Shown: positions 22,074 to 34,794 of the stretch, in pieces | Numbering within the stretch: position 1 is the first letter of the stretch | Layout of the letters: each line of letters begins with the position of its first letter | Assembly: GCA_000708835.1 (NCBI GenBank) | Contig: DF237166.1 | Coordinates: 62,001-126,000, forward strand | Reading direction: 5' to 3' | Source of the DNA: Klebsormidium nitens | Taxonomy: Eukaryota > Streptophyta > Klebsormidiophyceae > Klebsormidiales > Klebsormidiaceae | Length of the DNA stretch: 64,000 bases | Program-made: the position numbers and the translations under genes | The notes under the pieces: model-generated | The model's database searches: none | Told to the model about the DNA's origin: nothing | Seen by the model: only the letters and a program-made list of their open reading frames with translations

Positions 22074-24871
22074 CGTGCGTGATCTGAAAATCCAAGGTTG
22101 AGCCTTGAACTCTGAAGTAGCCAAGCATCAACTAACAAATGACTTTGATCAGCGATGCATGGTTTGTTGGGAAAGCTTGCATTTATGAGTCATGCCTTGA
22201 GATGCTAAAATCCTCTGGGTTGAAGACAAGTCAATTTAACACATGCATAGCTTACATTTGCTCACCGCCAGCCATGCCCCCCCCATGCTTCCACCGGACC
22301 TGAGGTCTTTCGACCGCTGTTCGGTGCGCAAAGCATGACGGCACTGCCGCGGAAGGACGCTGCAGGAGTGGGGAAAGTACTGATGTGAGGCAGTGACCTT
22401 GGGGGGGCAAACCCTCGGAAGCTAGTCTTGAAGACTTCTCAATTCGAAGCCAACGAGCAAGACCAGAACAGGCTGAAGGAAGAGATAAGAACGTCCAGTT
22501 TCAGGGGCTTGGAGCTCCAGTAAGGAAGAGAAGGAATGAAGAGTCGCCAAACGGGTTCACCTTCCACTTTCGCAGAGTAGGCTTTTCGGTCAGTGCTGCT
22601 ATTCTAAGACGATAAGAAACGACTTGGCATCAAGGCATCGTTGTGTCTGACAGGCTAACGGATAATATTGACAGTCTCTGAGACCATGAGCCAATCAGAT
22701 GTCGCCCGCATAGGGGCTGCTTACCAGCAAGTGGGCCCATTGCAAGGGAAAAGTGCGGGCTAGACTCTGCTTTCCGCACTGCGTGTGTACAGACCTGGTG
22801 TTTTCATGGCCACTAAAGAGAGATGAGGGGTGAAGCGGCTGACTCTGATTGTCTGGCCCTGTGGGCAGACTGCAGCCATGAATAGAAGTTGGAAGCAGGT
22901 GAGTGTTCCAATCCAGCTTGTATTGGCAGTATGCCATGCATCTTTTGATCTTGCGCTGCAATCTGAGTGGTGGTACGTGCTCAATCTCAGCTCAACTCAA
23001 GAGGGACTCTCTATATGGAGCGGCGAACGGGTGAGGAACACGTGAATGTCTTGTGCAGGGCAACAAAGCACCGCTCGGCTCTCAGACAAGACATTGTACC
23101 GTAAGCCACCACTCTGAGTGCAGCCTGATCCTCAGCTGTCAAGGACCCCTGCCGTGTGCTCAACGCATAGTAGGTCAAGTTGCCCCCTTGCCAAGCTTGC
23201 ACATGAGAAAACAATTGATGCAACTTTGAGACTGCTGAAAAGGGCTTCCACTTCAGAGATGCATTTCTACGATCAGATATGTGAAGGTAGTGCATCTACC
23301 AAGTGGGTTAGGATGTGAAGCGTTATCTTTGCAAGGAAGGGCAGGCTGGTCTGGCGCACCAACACCGCCGGAGCCATAACTTGGTAAGTAGGCAGGAGAT
23401 GACCCGTGTTCCCACAGAGATGCATTTTTGGCTGGTCTGTACAAGTTTCTCTTTATGACGCCAATGCAGTTTGGTTTCCTTCAACCCAATCTTTGCCTCC
23501 TTTGTCTTGAAGACGCTTGGTTGCGGCTCTGAAATACTCCTGAGAGCCAGCTTAGGATGGCTCTGCTTAGATAGACTCAGATTCTAGTCAACTGCTGGAG
23601 CAATCTGGAGCGACGCACCTCTTTCTGGAGCCAAGCGTGGGGAGGGATATCGATTTCCAATGCCGGAGGTCTAAGATCTTTGCCAACCGCACAGGCTTGC
23701 AAGCCGCCATGAAAAGTGCCGCCATGTCTCAGTCAAGCGCCTTGTGTCAAAAGTGGCCCCATACTCCTTCACAGACTTCCTGAAGGTTACTTATTCCTAT
23801 GTCACTGTGTATCCAAGCGTTTTCTCCAGCGGTTATTTAGTAGACTTCACATCCCTATGACGGCTCCAGAACGAACGCCACAGGAGCCCAAGTGGTGGTA
23901 TGCGACTAAACTCACTGACTTTCTCAGCGCACGAGCAATGCTGCTTGGGAATTGCTGGTGGGACGAGAGAAGCAGCAAAAGTTTCTCTGAGACTCGCAAC
24001 GGCGGCGCTCAATCAGCACTTCGCTTTGCGGAGTGGATCAGCCCAGCTGGCTAAACATGGTCTTGTTGAAACACACTTACTGCGCCCATCAGACAACTGA
24101 GTGGCAGCTGGTAGAGGCCAGGAGACTCTTGACAGCTCTCTCAATCGCATTATAATTGATTTAGGAACCTGCAGAAAGGAGGGACCAAATGATCACAACA
24201 TGCAACATGCAGGAACACTGACCACGCACATTCACTGAATTTCAGTTGTAAACCGCAGCCTCAGGAGTCAGGGCCAAAGCCAAACCATGTGATTCCTGTG
24301 TCTCTCCACGTAAGCAACTCGACGCCGTCCGATAAGCTGTTTCTTGCATATCTACGGTTCGGATCCACTCAACCAAACCCTGATGGACCGAGCGTCTTGC
24401 TGACGTAGTGCCGCAGCACTCAGGAAGCTTGTCATCAAGCATATGGAAGCTTCAGAGGGCGTCATAAATGAACGAGGCGCCCTTCTTTCTCCACAATCTG
24501 GTCTCTATGGCAGCTAAGCTTTGCTCAAGAGTCAAGATCGCCCTTGGCTACCGGAAGCCGTTGGCTACCTGAAGCCGTTGTTTCTTCCAGCTAGCTTCTT
24601 TGGAATCCGCAAATGCAGCTTTCTAAAGGTACTTTGGGCTTCTTTTGACAAGCACTTCGTATTGCTGATTTCACAACTCAGCCCCCGCAGCTCTCATCGC
24701 ATTTGCGGGACCGCTAAATGCAGAACGCCCTCTTACACCTTTGATCTCCGTTAAACATCTAATCGTGCAGCAGCCCTCTTCTTTCTGCGCTGTCAGCCAC
24801 AGGAAGAAAAGATCAGCATTTGGACTGGCCAACCCCAACCCGCGCAACTACTCTCGCCTCAGCATTGCCTA
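22074..24871. other. Intergenic stretch upstream of FolB and the hydrolase
   Basis: Separates the inferred FolB 5' exon from the divergent hydrolase start and should contain both promoters. I saw no coding exon, repeat family or RNA gene here. Confidence 0.4.
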
Positions 24872-27800
24872 ATGGCTACCTCCTTCCCCCTCCCCCCAGT
24901 GTTTCCCCAGGGCCAATTGACCCATGTGCCAATCCAAGGAACACAGGGGAGAGTTGCAGTGGAAGACAGCGGACCGCCAGACTCTGCATTGCCCACTCTG
25001 CTCTTCCTCCACGGCCTGGGAGACTTCCGTCAGACTTACCGCTTCCTCGCGCCAAAGTTCCACTCAAGAGGGCACAGAGTCCTCTTGGCAGACCTGAGGG
25101 GGTGCGGAGAGTCAACGACAAACTTCCCATCCTACACGTGAGTCCCCGCTGACAAAATTTGTTGGAGTAGGGGAACGAATGTGGCCAAGTCATTTTCCAG
25201 AGTGGGTAAAGAAACAGTTCTTGAAGTTCTTCATAGGGGCTGTCTTTTGTGCAGGATTAGGGCGGAATCTGCACATGCAAGTGCTTGCACCGAGCGGTTG
25301 CTGTGTAACGGACAATGTCTTGAGCTTCTCAACAACTCTGCAGACTCAACACTGCGAAGGTAGTCTCTACAAGCTGAACAACCTCCTTTGCACCAGATGT
25401 AAACTCTTTCTCAAAGCTCTTCCGCAGATTTGTGCCTGTGATCATCTTATAAAATGGACGACGTTGCCATAACCGCCAGCTGTCCACCCAATAACTTTAC
25501 AATCTACCGCAGGCCTGTGGATGTGGCAAACGATGCGGTGGCTGTCTTGGACCATTTCAAGGTGAATCAACCAGCAGTCATCGTCAGCAATTCGCTGTCT
25601 GCCTCCTCTAGTGCGTACGTGGCTGCCAAGCACCCCGAGAGGGTCGCTGCTCTGATTGGGGTGAGCGGTGCTCTTTTTCCTAGCCCTCTTCCAAACGTTG
25701 TTGGTTCGCATATGTGCTTTGTCTAATTGTATCGAGTTGAAATACTGAAGAGCGTTGTTGTAGACCTCAGTACCTTAGATCTTTCAGAACGGACTGAGAA
25801 TCTACATATCTGATGCGCACAGACGTCGATTCTCTGGTTCTTAAAGTCTTCGTGCGAGACTCCCTTCCGTGATTGCCACCGTTCGATTCTTCCACAGTCA
25901 AGCTGATTCCTCATGGAATTTGATTGGTTGTGGCGGCAACACGCCGGAGTGGCCCAGAAAACGCCCTCATGCACCTGAAATACTTCTTAGCAGCCTCAGT
26001 CTGTGTGGAGCAAGGGATTTTCGGGCACGCCGTTGTCCCTGCATGGCGTGAACTTAGTTCAAATCTGCTTTCCTGGACCATACTCAAGACTCAAATGTCC
26101 GACGATCTCCATGTCGCGCCCGCCGAACTTTTCTTGATTCGAAAAGGTCCTCACAAACAAAGTCCGCAGCAGCCTGGCCAGCGAAATTGTGCGCACTAGT
26201 TGTTGTCGCCCGCCTGCGCCTTCCGATGTTGCATCTGCCAACGTGCTGCACGCTCCACCTTTTCCTTGTGTGCACTCTGGAAAGGATGTGTGAGCCATTT
26301 CGCTATGTTCAGAAGGCTCCGACATACCCATTTGGCGCGTCTTTTGATTCCCCCAGTCCTCAAAAGACCAGCGTAGGGCCCCCGGTAGTGGTGGCCTCAC
26401 TGACTCCCCGTTTCCTTCCTCAGTGTTCTGTCCGACCGGCCCTATTGATTCCGCTTCTGCAGAAAGACTCACTTTATTTCCGATTTTACTTCTCCCCTTC
26501 CCTGCAGACCGACCCCTTCCTCCCATGGACCCCCCCTAAATCGGGGCGACTCACTCACCCCCCGTTGTCCCCCTTCTTCCCTTGCAAAGCGGCCCCTTCT
26601 TGTGCAAACCCCCTGGAAGCAGAAGAGCTAACCGGCCTCCCATTTTTTCCCCCGCTTCTTTCTGCAGCCCTTCTTGCGTCACCCCCCCGAATCGAAACAA
26701 GTTACTTACCTCCTCCTCCCCCCCCTTTCTTTGCAGACGGGCCCCTTCCTGCGCGACCCCCCCGGCAGCGGCTGGCTCGGCCCCGTGAGCCACGTGCTCT
26801 TCGCCCGTCCGTGGGGCGCGGCCGCGTGGGTCTCCTTCTGGAAAACGCTCACGGTCAAGAAGCCCGCCGACTTCGATGATTATACGAAGGCGATGAACGC
26901 GGCCACGAGGAGCGAGGGACACCTGGCGGCGATCGGCGGCATGATCCGGGGGCCCAAGAAGCCGTGCTGGGATGTTGCGGGGGACGTCAAGTGCCCGGTT
27001 CTGCTCGTGTTTGGTGAGCGAGACCGGCTGGAATTTGGGGTCTCCTCTTCGTTTAATCGCTGTCTTCGGCTTCTTTTTCCTAGTTGACGGGAGATGTTAA
27101 ACTTTCAAAATACTGGGTCGTGGGCTCTTTTAAGTGCGGATACTGGTTCGTTATTTGTGTTTCGAGATGACAACAGGCTCATGGGATGCTTCTACCCTGG
27201 CATACTGGTTTCATTGGTCGCTGTTCAAATCTCGGTCCTCAAGGGCTGTTGAAACTTCCACATGATTCATGGGCTGTGTTTGGGCTTGGTTACGGGTCAA
27301 GGGATGTGTTTGGATTCTCCTGGCTTATGCGGTTCGCTCAACTTTGTCGGAAAGCCCCATTCAGAATCTTCAGCCGTGCTGCTTGAAAATATGAGGCCCA
27401 GAATGCCAATAGGCTGATACTCCGTTCTTGGCGATTGTTAAAATTCACCTTTGGTTGGTAGGCGATGAAAGCCCCTAACTTACTAGCAGAGAGAAGCTTG
27501 CAAGCTGTACGCTGAAGCCGTTGAAGGCTTTTGAGCGCTTTTGGTTACTCAAGGCCCAGTATTCCTGCATCATCGGGTCTTCAATACTGAAGACCCACCT
27601 CTTCCGATGTGTGCTGCTTCTGTCTCGCCTCGATTAGAAGATTACTGTCAACTCGATTAGAACTTGAAGCCGAGACGTTCGAGTTGCACATTCATGATTT
27701 CCATTTTGAAGGAGATAAAGCTTTGCCGCTGCGGTATGAAATCAACCGCACTGCAAGTATCCTGCTTTTGGACGTTTGGATCCATAACATACTTGTTTGA

Positions 27801-28234
27801 GACGATTATGGTTCCTCTCGAAACAACATAAAAACTCGAACGACTGCAGACTATGGCTAGAACAGCTAGGCGTTGATTGTAAGAAGCCCTGATTCCAACT
27901 GGCTTCGGCACTTAGCAATCACTCTCTTGTAGCCCTCTCCTGAAAAACAGGAGTCATCGTTTTGGACAAATAAAGACGGTCACTTTCCCAGAGGACGCTG
28001 TCAATGAAGGAGGCCCCATAAAACAATCAATAACGTTTGACACGTCTTTTTGCAGGCTCCAAAGACCCCGATTTCAAGGACCCGGCGGCTGAGGGCGAGG
28101 AGCATCGCCGGCAGCTGAAGTCTGCCAAGGTGGTTAAGGTCGAGGTTTTGCCGGGGTTAGGCCACTACCCAGCTTCTGAAGATCCGGAGGCCGTGTTCAA
28201 ACTGGCGACAGACTTTCTGGAGGCTTCTCTCTGA
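24872..28234 (+). CDS. Alpha/beta-hydrolase fold protein
   Basis: Four exons, 24872-25137, 25513-25660, 26737-27013 and 28056-28234, with matching phases (2, 0, 1), encode 289 residues. Visible landmarks: oxyanion-loop FLHGLGDF (about residues 45-52), the LLADLRGCGES strand-turn, the nucleophile elbow VSNSLSASS with Ser about 116, a lid segment with RDPPGSGWLGP, the acid-loop LLVFGSKDPDF (Asp about 234 or 236), and the catalytic GLGHYPA His about 267. The elbow is S-N-S-L-S rather than the usual G-x-S-x-G, which the fold tolerates because the flanking residues are small. The chain is close to soluble bacterial hydrolases in length and in its PFLRDPP motif, so a bacterial origin is possible but unproven. 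Substrate unknown. No clear targeting peptide or membrane segment. The intron before exon 3 holds copies of that exon's acceptor edge. Confidence 0.85.
26500..26720 (+). repeat. Three copies of the 5' edge of hydrolase exon 3
   Basis: Exon 3 starts at 26737 after ctttgcag with ACGGGCCCCTTCCTGCGCGA then CCCCCC. Copies begin at about 26508 (ctgcagaccgaccccttcct), 26586 (ttgcaaagcggccccttctt) and 26667 (ctgcagcccttcttgcgtca), each followed by a ccccc-rich run. Spacing is 70-81 bp. Two of the three keep a perfect pyrimidine tract plus CAG. Confidence 0.85.
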
Positions 28235-29852
28235 ATGGCCCTGCGACTTACGTCTGGCCGTTTGGTGCACTTGTATACTTAGCACCGAGCTAGAAGTTGT
28301 GACATAATTGGTGCCAAATCGGCCGTTGAGTCTCATGAAGACCAGGCCAGTATAGGTGTATGGGATAATATGACAGCGTAAGAAAGGCCGGCAGTCTGGG
28401 GTATTTGACCACAATAGTTCTTAGGTAGAATAGGTTGCAGGCCCGGCAGTGACCATCCTTATAGAGCATGCGCAGCGATTGGGTCGATCTTGGCCCATGC
28501 CTCACGGATACCGTCGAGTGGATCGACTGGCAACTTTGTAAAGGCGTATAGGTAAGAACTTTGGAACGATGCCAGAACCACTAAAATGACGTGTGGGAAA
28601 TCTAGAATTGATTCAATATCATGTGCTAGCAAGCCTGCTTGCAACATGTAGTAAGTTGGCTTTAAGTACATACGGGCTCAGATGAAATTCTCAGCTTCAT
28701 TACTCGCGTCGGGCGCGCCAAGTGATCCGGGCCCGCGAGCAATTGACGCGTCCGATCAAAATTGCGCCCGTCAATTATGCACGTTGATGTCTGAGCCCCG
28801 GCGTCTGTGTTTCTAATTGTGCAATTAGTTGCACTGGCACATTGCGTACATGAAATACATTTAAACATTAGCTCCTAAGATTTGACTTCCAAAGAAAAAA
28901 GCTTGTTCAACTGAGAATGACATCATGTGTCACATATAATATCATTGTATCCTCCCGCGCGGGCCTACATCACTTAAGTGAACCTGATCACATGAGGCTC
29001 TAGCCAGCTAGATAGAGTAGCTCCGCCTAGCTAATCAACTCCATGCCAGGCAGGACTTGCAGTTATGGCCTACCGGTATACCGTACGCATGATGGCATGC
29101 TTCCTCGTGCGTGGAGCTAGTCTTGAAAAACCTTTAAGGATTTGTCATTGGAAGCTGCCATGGTGGTATATGTATACAGCAGAAGGCCACCGGGACGAGG
29201 GTTGACTGCGCCAGGCCACATGACAAACATGATGTATAACATGATTCATCTGGAAATGATTGCATGGAACAGTAACGTTGAATGCGGAATCAGAGTGAGA
29301 ATAGTGAGAATAGGAGGCAACGTACATGCGGTGGATACGCATTCGTCATCGAGCAGTTGGGCAATGCACTCGACGACGGTCGCACGTGTATGCTAGGATT
29401 GGATGCGAAAGAACCCGGGTGACATCGAGGAAATTGCAGGGGGTCAATTATCCAGTTCGCGAACGAGTAGCCTCTTATGAGCTGAAAACCGTTCAGAACC
29501 TTCCGTCCAGCGCTTAATTAGTTCGACAAGCAACTTATCTACAGGAGCCGCACATGCTCCGCATCACAGCCCCACAACAATCCCAAGAATACTTCACGTC
29601 CGCGCACAACACAGGTTTAAATGTTGATTATTGCAGACGTTATGCAACCTGAAAAGCAGATCTACCTGTCCTTCTGGCTGACCTGTAAGCAGTCCCCTTG
29701 TACTTCGCCACCAGCAGCGTGCAAAACCCCACCCATTGCTTCGTTCCCCTCTACGAAAAACTTCAACGCTCCTTCACCCGGTCTCTTTAGCCCCAAAAAG
29801 GCCCCACGCTTCCTCCCCCGGTCTTTTTACAATCAAGGAAGCGCACCGAAAC
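28235..29852. other. Intergenic stretch between convergent hydrolase and coiled-coil genes
   Basis: Contains the 3' ends of both genes. No further coding exon seen. Confidence 0.4.
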
Positions 29853-29966
29853 TTTGACAGTCTAGAACTGCCCCCCGCGCCGCTCCTTGTGCGGCGTTAT
29901 GTAATGGACGCGGTTTGACAGTCTAGAACCGCCCCCCGCGCCGCTCCTTGTGCGGCGTTATGTAAT
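29853..29966 (-). repeat. Tandem duplication at the 3' end of the coiled-coil gene
   Basis: A segment of about 53 bp starting tttgacagtctagaa and ending gcggcgttatgtaat occurs twice, 61 bp apart (29853-29905 and 29914-29966), with one base difference. The second copy contains the last codons of the coding sequence (for ITPHKERRGGRF) and stop. The first lies just past the stop codon. Confidence 0.93.
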
Positions 29967-32900
29967 AGTCCGCGTCCCCCTGGCTGCGCAGAATGCTCAG
30001 CTGGCCCTCCCGTTCCAGCAACTCCTGCTCCAAGTCTCCCACTCTAGTTCTCAGCGCCTCGCACTCTTTCCGCTCCCGCGCCAAACCACCCGCCAACTTT
30101 TCCACCTCACTCCGCAGCCCCAGAACCTCCTCCTCCAAAACCCCCGCCTCTTCCCCGCTTCGCAGAAGGGCCTCGTTCGCCTGCGCCAAACCCGCCTCCA
30201 AAACCCTAACCCTCGCGCCTAACCTCGCCACCTCTTCCTCAGCGACCTCCGCCCGCGCTTCGGCTGACGCCAGCGCGGCACGCATCGATTCCGCGTCCTC
30301 GTTCCGTTTCCGCTCGACCTCGCCCACCAGCCGCTCGAATTCCGCCCGCGTCTCCGCCAGTCGTTCCGTCAGCCCGCGGGAGTGCTCCTCCAAAGCCGTC
30401 TTCTCCTCACCGGACGCCCGCAAACTCTCCCGACATTCGGACAGCGTCCCTTCCACTTCCTCCACCCGTCCGATCAGCATCGCCACGCGCTCCTCGTTCT
30501 CGGCAACTTTCGCCCCCCGCTCTAGTTCCATCACCTCCACTGTTGCTTCCAACTCCCCTCGTGCCGTTTCACACTCCGCCCGAGCCGATTCACACCCCCG
30601 CAGCCGCTCTGCCAGTGCGGCCGTTCTTGCCTCGGCGGCGTTCGCCCGTTCCGCCGTTTCGATCTGCGCTGCGCCCCCCATCTCCAGCAGACTCCGCGCC
30701 TCTTCCTCGGACCATCTCAAGCGTTCAAGTTCGCCCTTCGTTTCTTCCATCTCCTTTTCGAGCCCTTGTATCACTCCTTTCAACCGCTCCTTCTCGTTCT
30801 CGGCTGCCGCCAACTCTTCCAGCGCTCCTTTCTCCGCCTGCTCTGATTCTCGTGCCTTCGTTTCCAACTCGAAAACCTGTTCTGTCAGGCCCTCCTCCCT
30901 TAATCGCCCACCTTCCAGGTCTTCTTCGGCGACGAGAACCCGCTCTCGTAGCACCTTTTCACTTTCTTCCAATGCCGCGGTTCTCGCTTCGCTCTCACCC
31001 AGAACCGCAGTCAACCGCTCGACCTCTCCTCTGGCCTCCGTGACCGATTTCCTCAACATTTCGGCTTCTCTCTCCCCTTCTTGGTGCGCCAAGACCGTCG
31101 CTGCAAGCTCTGCTTTTAGCGACGTGTCAGAACCCCGCAGCCGTTCGATCTTCGCTTCTCTTTCCCTGACGTCAGCACCCAGCCTTTCTTCAGCTTCCTC
31201 TGCGGCAGCCCGCGCCGCTTTGAATTCCCGCTCTAGTTCCCCGACCCTCGCTTTTCCGTTCTCGATCTCCGCCAACATGTCCACCTTCACCATATGGTAA
31301 GCTTCCCGCTCCTCGCCCGCTGACGTCAGCCGTGACGTCAGCTCTGCCACGTGGCGCCTCTCCCTCTCGAGTTCCTTGAGCGCCTTCTCTGCGCGCACCG
31401 CCGCCCTCCCCTCATCGACCTTCGACGCCTTCAGTTGAAACTCCAAGCCCTCGACACGTGTCGCCAGCTCAGCGTGTCTCTCGCGCGCCTCCCGTAACTC
31501 CACCCGCATCTGCGACTCCTTCCTCGCACTCGCCAAAAGCTTCCCCTCGCCGGCTTGTATCTCCTCCTGCGCTTCGGCCAACTCCCGCTCTAGTTCCTTC
31601 ATCCTCTCCTGCCGTTTCGCATTTCCCTCCCGCCACGCCCGCTCTCTCTCGCTGCTTTCCGCCACCCCCCGGTCGCGCTCCTTTTCCACCGTGCGGAGCG
31701 TCTCTTCCAGAACCCCCACCTGGGTGCGCAGCCCACTGATCTCCAGTCTCAGCGCCACGCCCGCAGCGCGCTCTTTTTTTCAGCTCATCCTGCCACCCCC
31801 GGGCCCGCGAAACGCCGCCGCCTCCAGACTCTTTCCGCACTCCCCCCCCCCCGCNCNCNCNCNCNCNCNCNCNCNCNCNCNNCNCNCCNCNCNNNCNCNC
31901 NNNCNCNCCNNNNNNNNNNNNNNNNNNNNCCGCCTCCACGACCTTTCCGTCCATCCCCCCCCCCCCCGCCAGCCGTTCGTTCTCTTTCCTCAGCCCCTCC
32001 AATTCGCTCTCCACCCGTTCCAGCCGCTCCTGCAGCGCCGTCTCCTCCCCCTCCCCCTCCAAAAGCTGCCGCTCTAGTTCCTCCACCCGCCCCTGTTTCG
32101 CGGCGTTCTCCGCCTCGAGAAGCTTCACCCGCTCAAGCGCTTTCTCTTTCTCCTCTTCCCCGGAACCCTGTCGAAAGCCGTCCATAACCCGTTCTGCGGC
32201 CAAAACCCTCTCCCGGTGCTCGCGCATTTGCGCCTCGAACAGCGCCAGCTTCGCGGCCTGGTCTCCCTGCCGCGCGCCCACCGCGGCCAGCTCCGCGACC
32301 AGGCGCCCGTTCTCCCGCTCTAGTTTCCCGTTCTGAGAGCGCGCCAGCTCGAGCTCCCGCTCTAGTTCCTGCATCGTCCAACCCTCCTGCTTCTTAGTCA
32401 ACGTTTGTGACGTTTGTTGCTTCACATCGACGAGCGACTCGGTTCTCCGAAGTTGTTCATCGATTCAGCCTTCAAACTAATTGACTTTCTCTCACAATTG
32501 ACGCTCATATTAGCAGTCTTGCTTTCTAGTTGTCCGTCATTGCATGTCAACTGTGCACTGGCAGTGTTCGTAGATTGGTAAATAGTGGAAGCCTCCGCGG
32601 GCAAGAATGAGTCTGAAACAGCTGACTGCCGAAGTACAGGTCCGGCTACGAAACAAAACCCATGTGGGTAGCAGTTCCACAAAGATGGCCGCTTTCCTCA
32701 CCCTTGCATCCCGGCTCCCCGCTCGCGCACGCTCGAGCTCTCGCTCTAGATCCTGCACTGCCCGCCGGTCGCGCCTCAAGGCCTCGTTTTCGGTCGCGAG
32801 ACGCTGGGCTTCAGCGACGGCCCTTTGATGCTCTGTGGTTAGCACAGACACCTCCTCGGAAGCCCCTATGAGCGCTCGCTGGGCGTCCGCACGGTCGGTG

Positions 32901-34794
32901 CTTGCGGCGGAGACGCGGTCCAGCAGCGCATTCTTCTCTTCCTGAAGGGACAAAGAGGGAAAGATCGAAAGGTGAAGACAAAAGGGTACCTATGCACAGA
33001 AGTGGGGCAAAGTCTCAAAAGTCTTCGTGGTTGGTATTCTGAGACGATATTTTCCAAATGCAGTGCCCATGTGGAGGATCAATAAGCAGACACGCCTTGA
33101 CCAACTTGGCGAAAGTCGATTTGGAGGCCACGTTAAGATTCCCTGAGAAGTGAAGCAGACTTGCGACAAGACAGGTTTTCTCCCACTGTCATACTTCAGC
33201 AAACCGTCCCCAACTACAGAGGTGAACGAAGAGCACTCTGGGAGGCAGCACGAGCAACGTCAGCAGCTCTGATTTGAGTAGGTTTATACCACAGGAAATG
33301 GCAACAGCGATTAGATTCAGGGGGGTTTGCAACCGGCAGTGCTTTCTCATTGTATATACCCAGCTTTTGTAGCAAAATGCACGAGGATCAGGACATCAGG
33401 ATCAGAGCGTTAGAACCAGACGAGATTCCGAAGGAATGTCATATGTCTTCATAGCAGCTCATGCAATCAGTAGCCAAGCAACTTGTCTGATAGAGAGGAG
33501 GACTTCAAGTCCGAGATCTGTACGTGGAGATCAGATTCTGTAGACGTTTTTGAGTTCAAGATGAGAGTACAAACAAGTGTGTAGTTCTTAACTCGAGAAA
33601 TTGGAACCATTCATTCAGTCACAGTTCACATGAAACATATTGGACACACTCGAGGTTGCCCCATCAACTGCTAGGGACTCCCGCGCTCACCTCAGCCCTG
33701 CGAACGTGCTTCTGCAGCTTTTTGGCCCGCTCGGCCGCCTCCTTGCGCACCTCGGCTACTTCTGCTTCCCGCCTCTCCCGCTCCGCCCGCAGCTCTTGCT
33801 CCAGATCCGCCCGGGTCATTTCTGGTGCGCCCAACTTTTCTTCCAGCATCAGCTTTCGTCCGCTCAAATCCTCACCCCTGGTTGGCGAACTGGTTCTACT
33901 CCTCTGCGCACGCGCAGGGCTCGGCCTCGAAGCGGACCCCTCCGGGGCCCTCGCCGCACTGAGGGGCCCTGTAGACGAGTCATGCGTTGCTTCAAGCCTC
34001 AGCTTCTCTGCCAGCGAGCGCAGCCCCGCCTCCTGCAGGGCCTCCTGTAATCTTCTCCTTGGCGCGCCAGCTGTCGCCGCGCCAGCTGTCATCGTGCTCT
34101 TTGCCGTGCTCAGGAGCGCCCCCTGGTCGCGCGCGTTGCTCGAAACGCTCAGCCCCCCGCCGGTGCTCTCCTTCACACTGCCCCATGACGAGGCTTCCTT
34201 GGGCCCCCGCACAATGATCTCTTCTGCTATCTGCTGCGCCAGGTTCCGAAAGCTCTGGTCGTTCAGGTTTAGAAAGCTGAGGGAGCGTTTCTGGACCGAT
34301 TCCCCCTCCGTGCTGCGCTCACTTGCCGAGCTGTGGCGGTGCTTTCGAGGAGTGGACCGCGTGCTCTTGGATTGTGAGTCTGGGGGAAAGGGCACCATCA
34401 CTGGCTGGTGGGTTAGCCCCTTAACCCTGCCCGCATTGACTCGATTGTCAGCAAGACCTAGGATCTCCCGAGTCTCATCTTCGACAAACCGCTCACCCGG
34501 AGCTGGAAACAGCCCCGTCAAGTTCTCATCCCAGGACCTGTCCTTGGAGCGGGACGACGCCCGGCTGCTACTAAAAACGGGGCTTGCGTCCGTTTTCAGG
34601 GTACTTATTGAATGCAGTTTCTGGGCGCTGTCAGGACGGGCTTTTTGGACGCTCCCCGGACGCGACCTGCCGGACGAGCTTCTGGAGGAGTGCCGCGTGT
34701 CAGCGGAGGAGGCCTCCCTGACTAGTATGGGCGGAAGCGGTGTGGTGCTGCGGGACCCCAATCTCCGATGCTCTTCACTAGCTGAGGGCGACAT
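29923..34794 (-). CDS. Long coiled-coil protein with disordered N-terminus
   Basis: Three exons on the minus strand: 34794-33691 (368 codons from ATG), 32941-32702 (80 codons) and 32368-29923 (about 815 codons), all junctions phase 0. The N-terminal 260 residues are Ser/Arg-rich and probably disordered. From the end of exon 1 onward the chain is almost continuous heptad-like coiled coil (runs of Leu, Glu, Arg, Lys, Ala), ending in a short basic tail (TPHKERRGGRF). This looks like a structural or scaffold protein of the cytoskeleton, nuclear envelope or organelle-tether type; I do not recognise a specific family. The third exon is interrupted by an N-gap (31855-31929) and by a one-base frame break at a run of seven T (31774-31780). 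One base fewer there joins the two halves as DELKKERAAGVALRLE, so I treat it as a likely sequence error. The motif ELERE is encoded repeatedly by nearly the same bases. Confidence 0.75.
31774..31780 (-). other. Probable one-base error causing a frame break
   Basis: A run of seven T (A on the coding strand). Upstream of it the coiled coil reads in one frame (WQDELKK); after it, coiled coil continues in another frame (VALRLEISGL). With six A the two frames join without loss. It lies 75 bp from the N-gap, in a region of poor sequence. Confidence 0.7.
31855..31929. other. Assembly gap or unreadable C-rich tract
   Basis: Alternating c and n followed by a run of n, flanked by long C runs on both sides. 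The true sequence probably encodes a Gly-rich or Glu-rich stretch of the coiled-coil protein but cannot be read. Confidence 0.95.

Noticed and set aside
28738-28776. Possible hairpin aattgacg ... cgtcaatt
   Set aside because: Eight-base stem with a long loop, not beyond chance in this much sequence.
29993-31300. Open frame of 435 codons on the plus strand
   Set aside because: Antisense shadow of the coiled-coil exon; Ser/Arg-rich composition is what the reverse of Glu/Leu codons gives.
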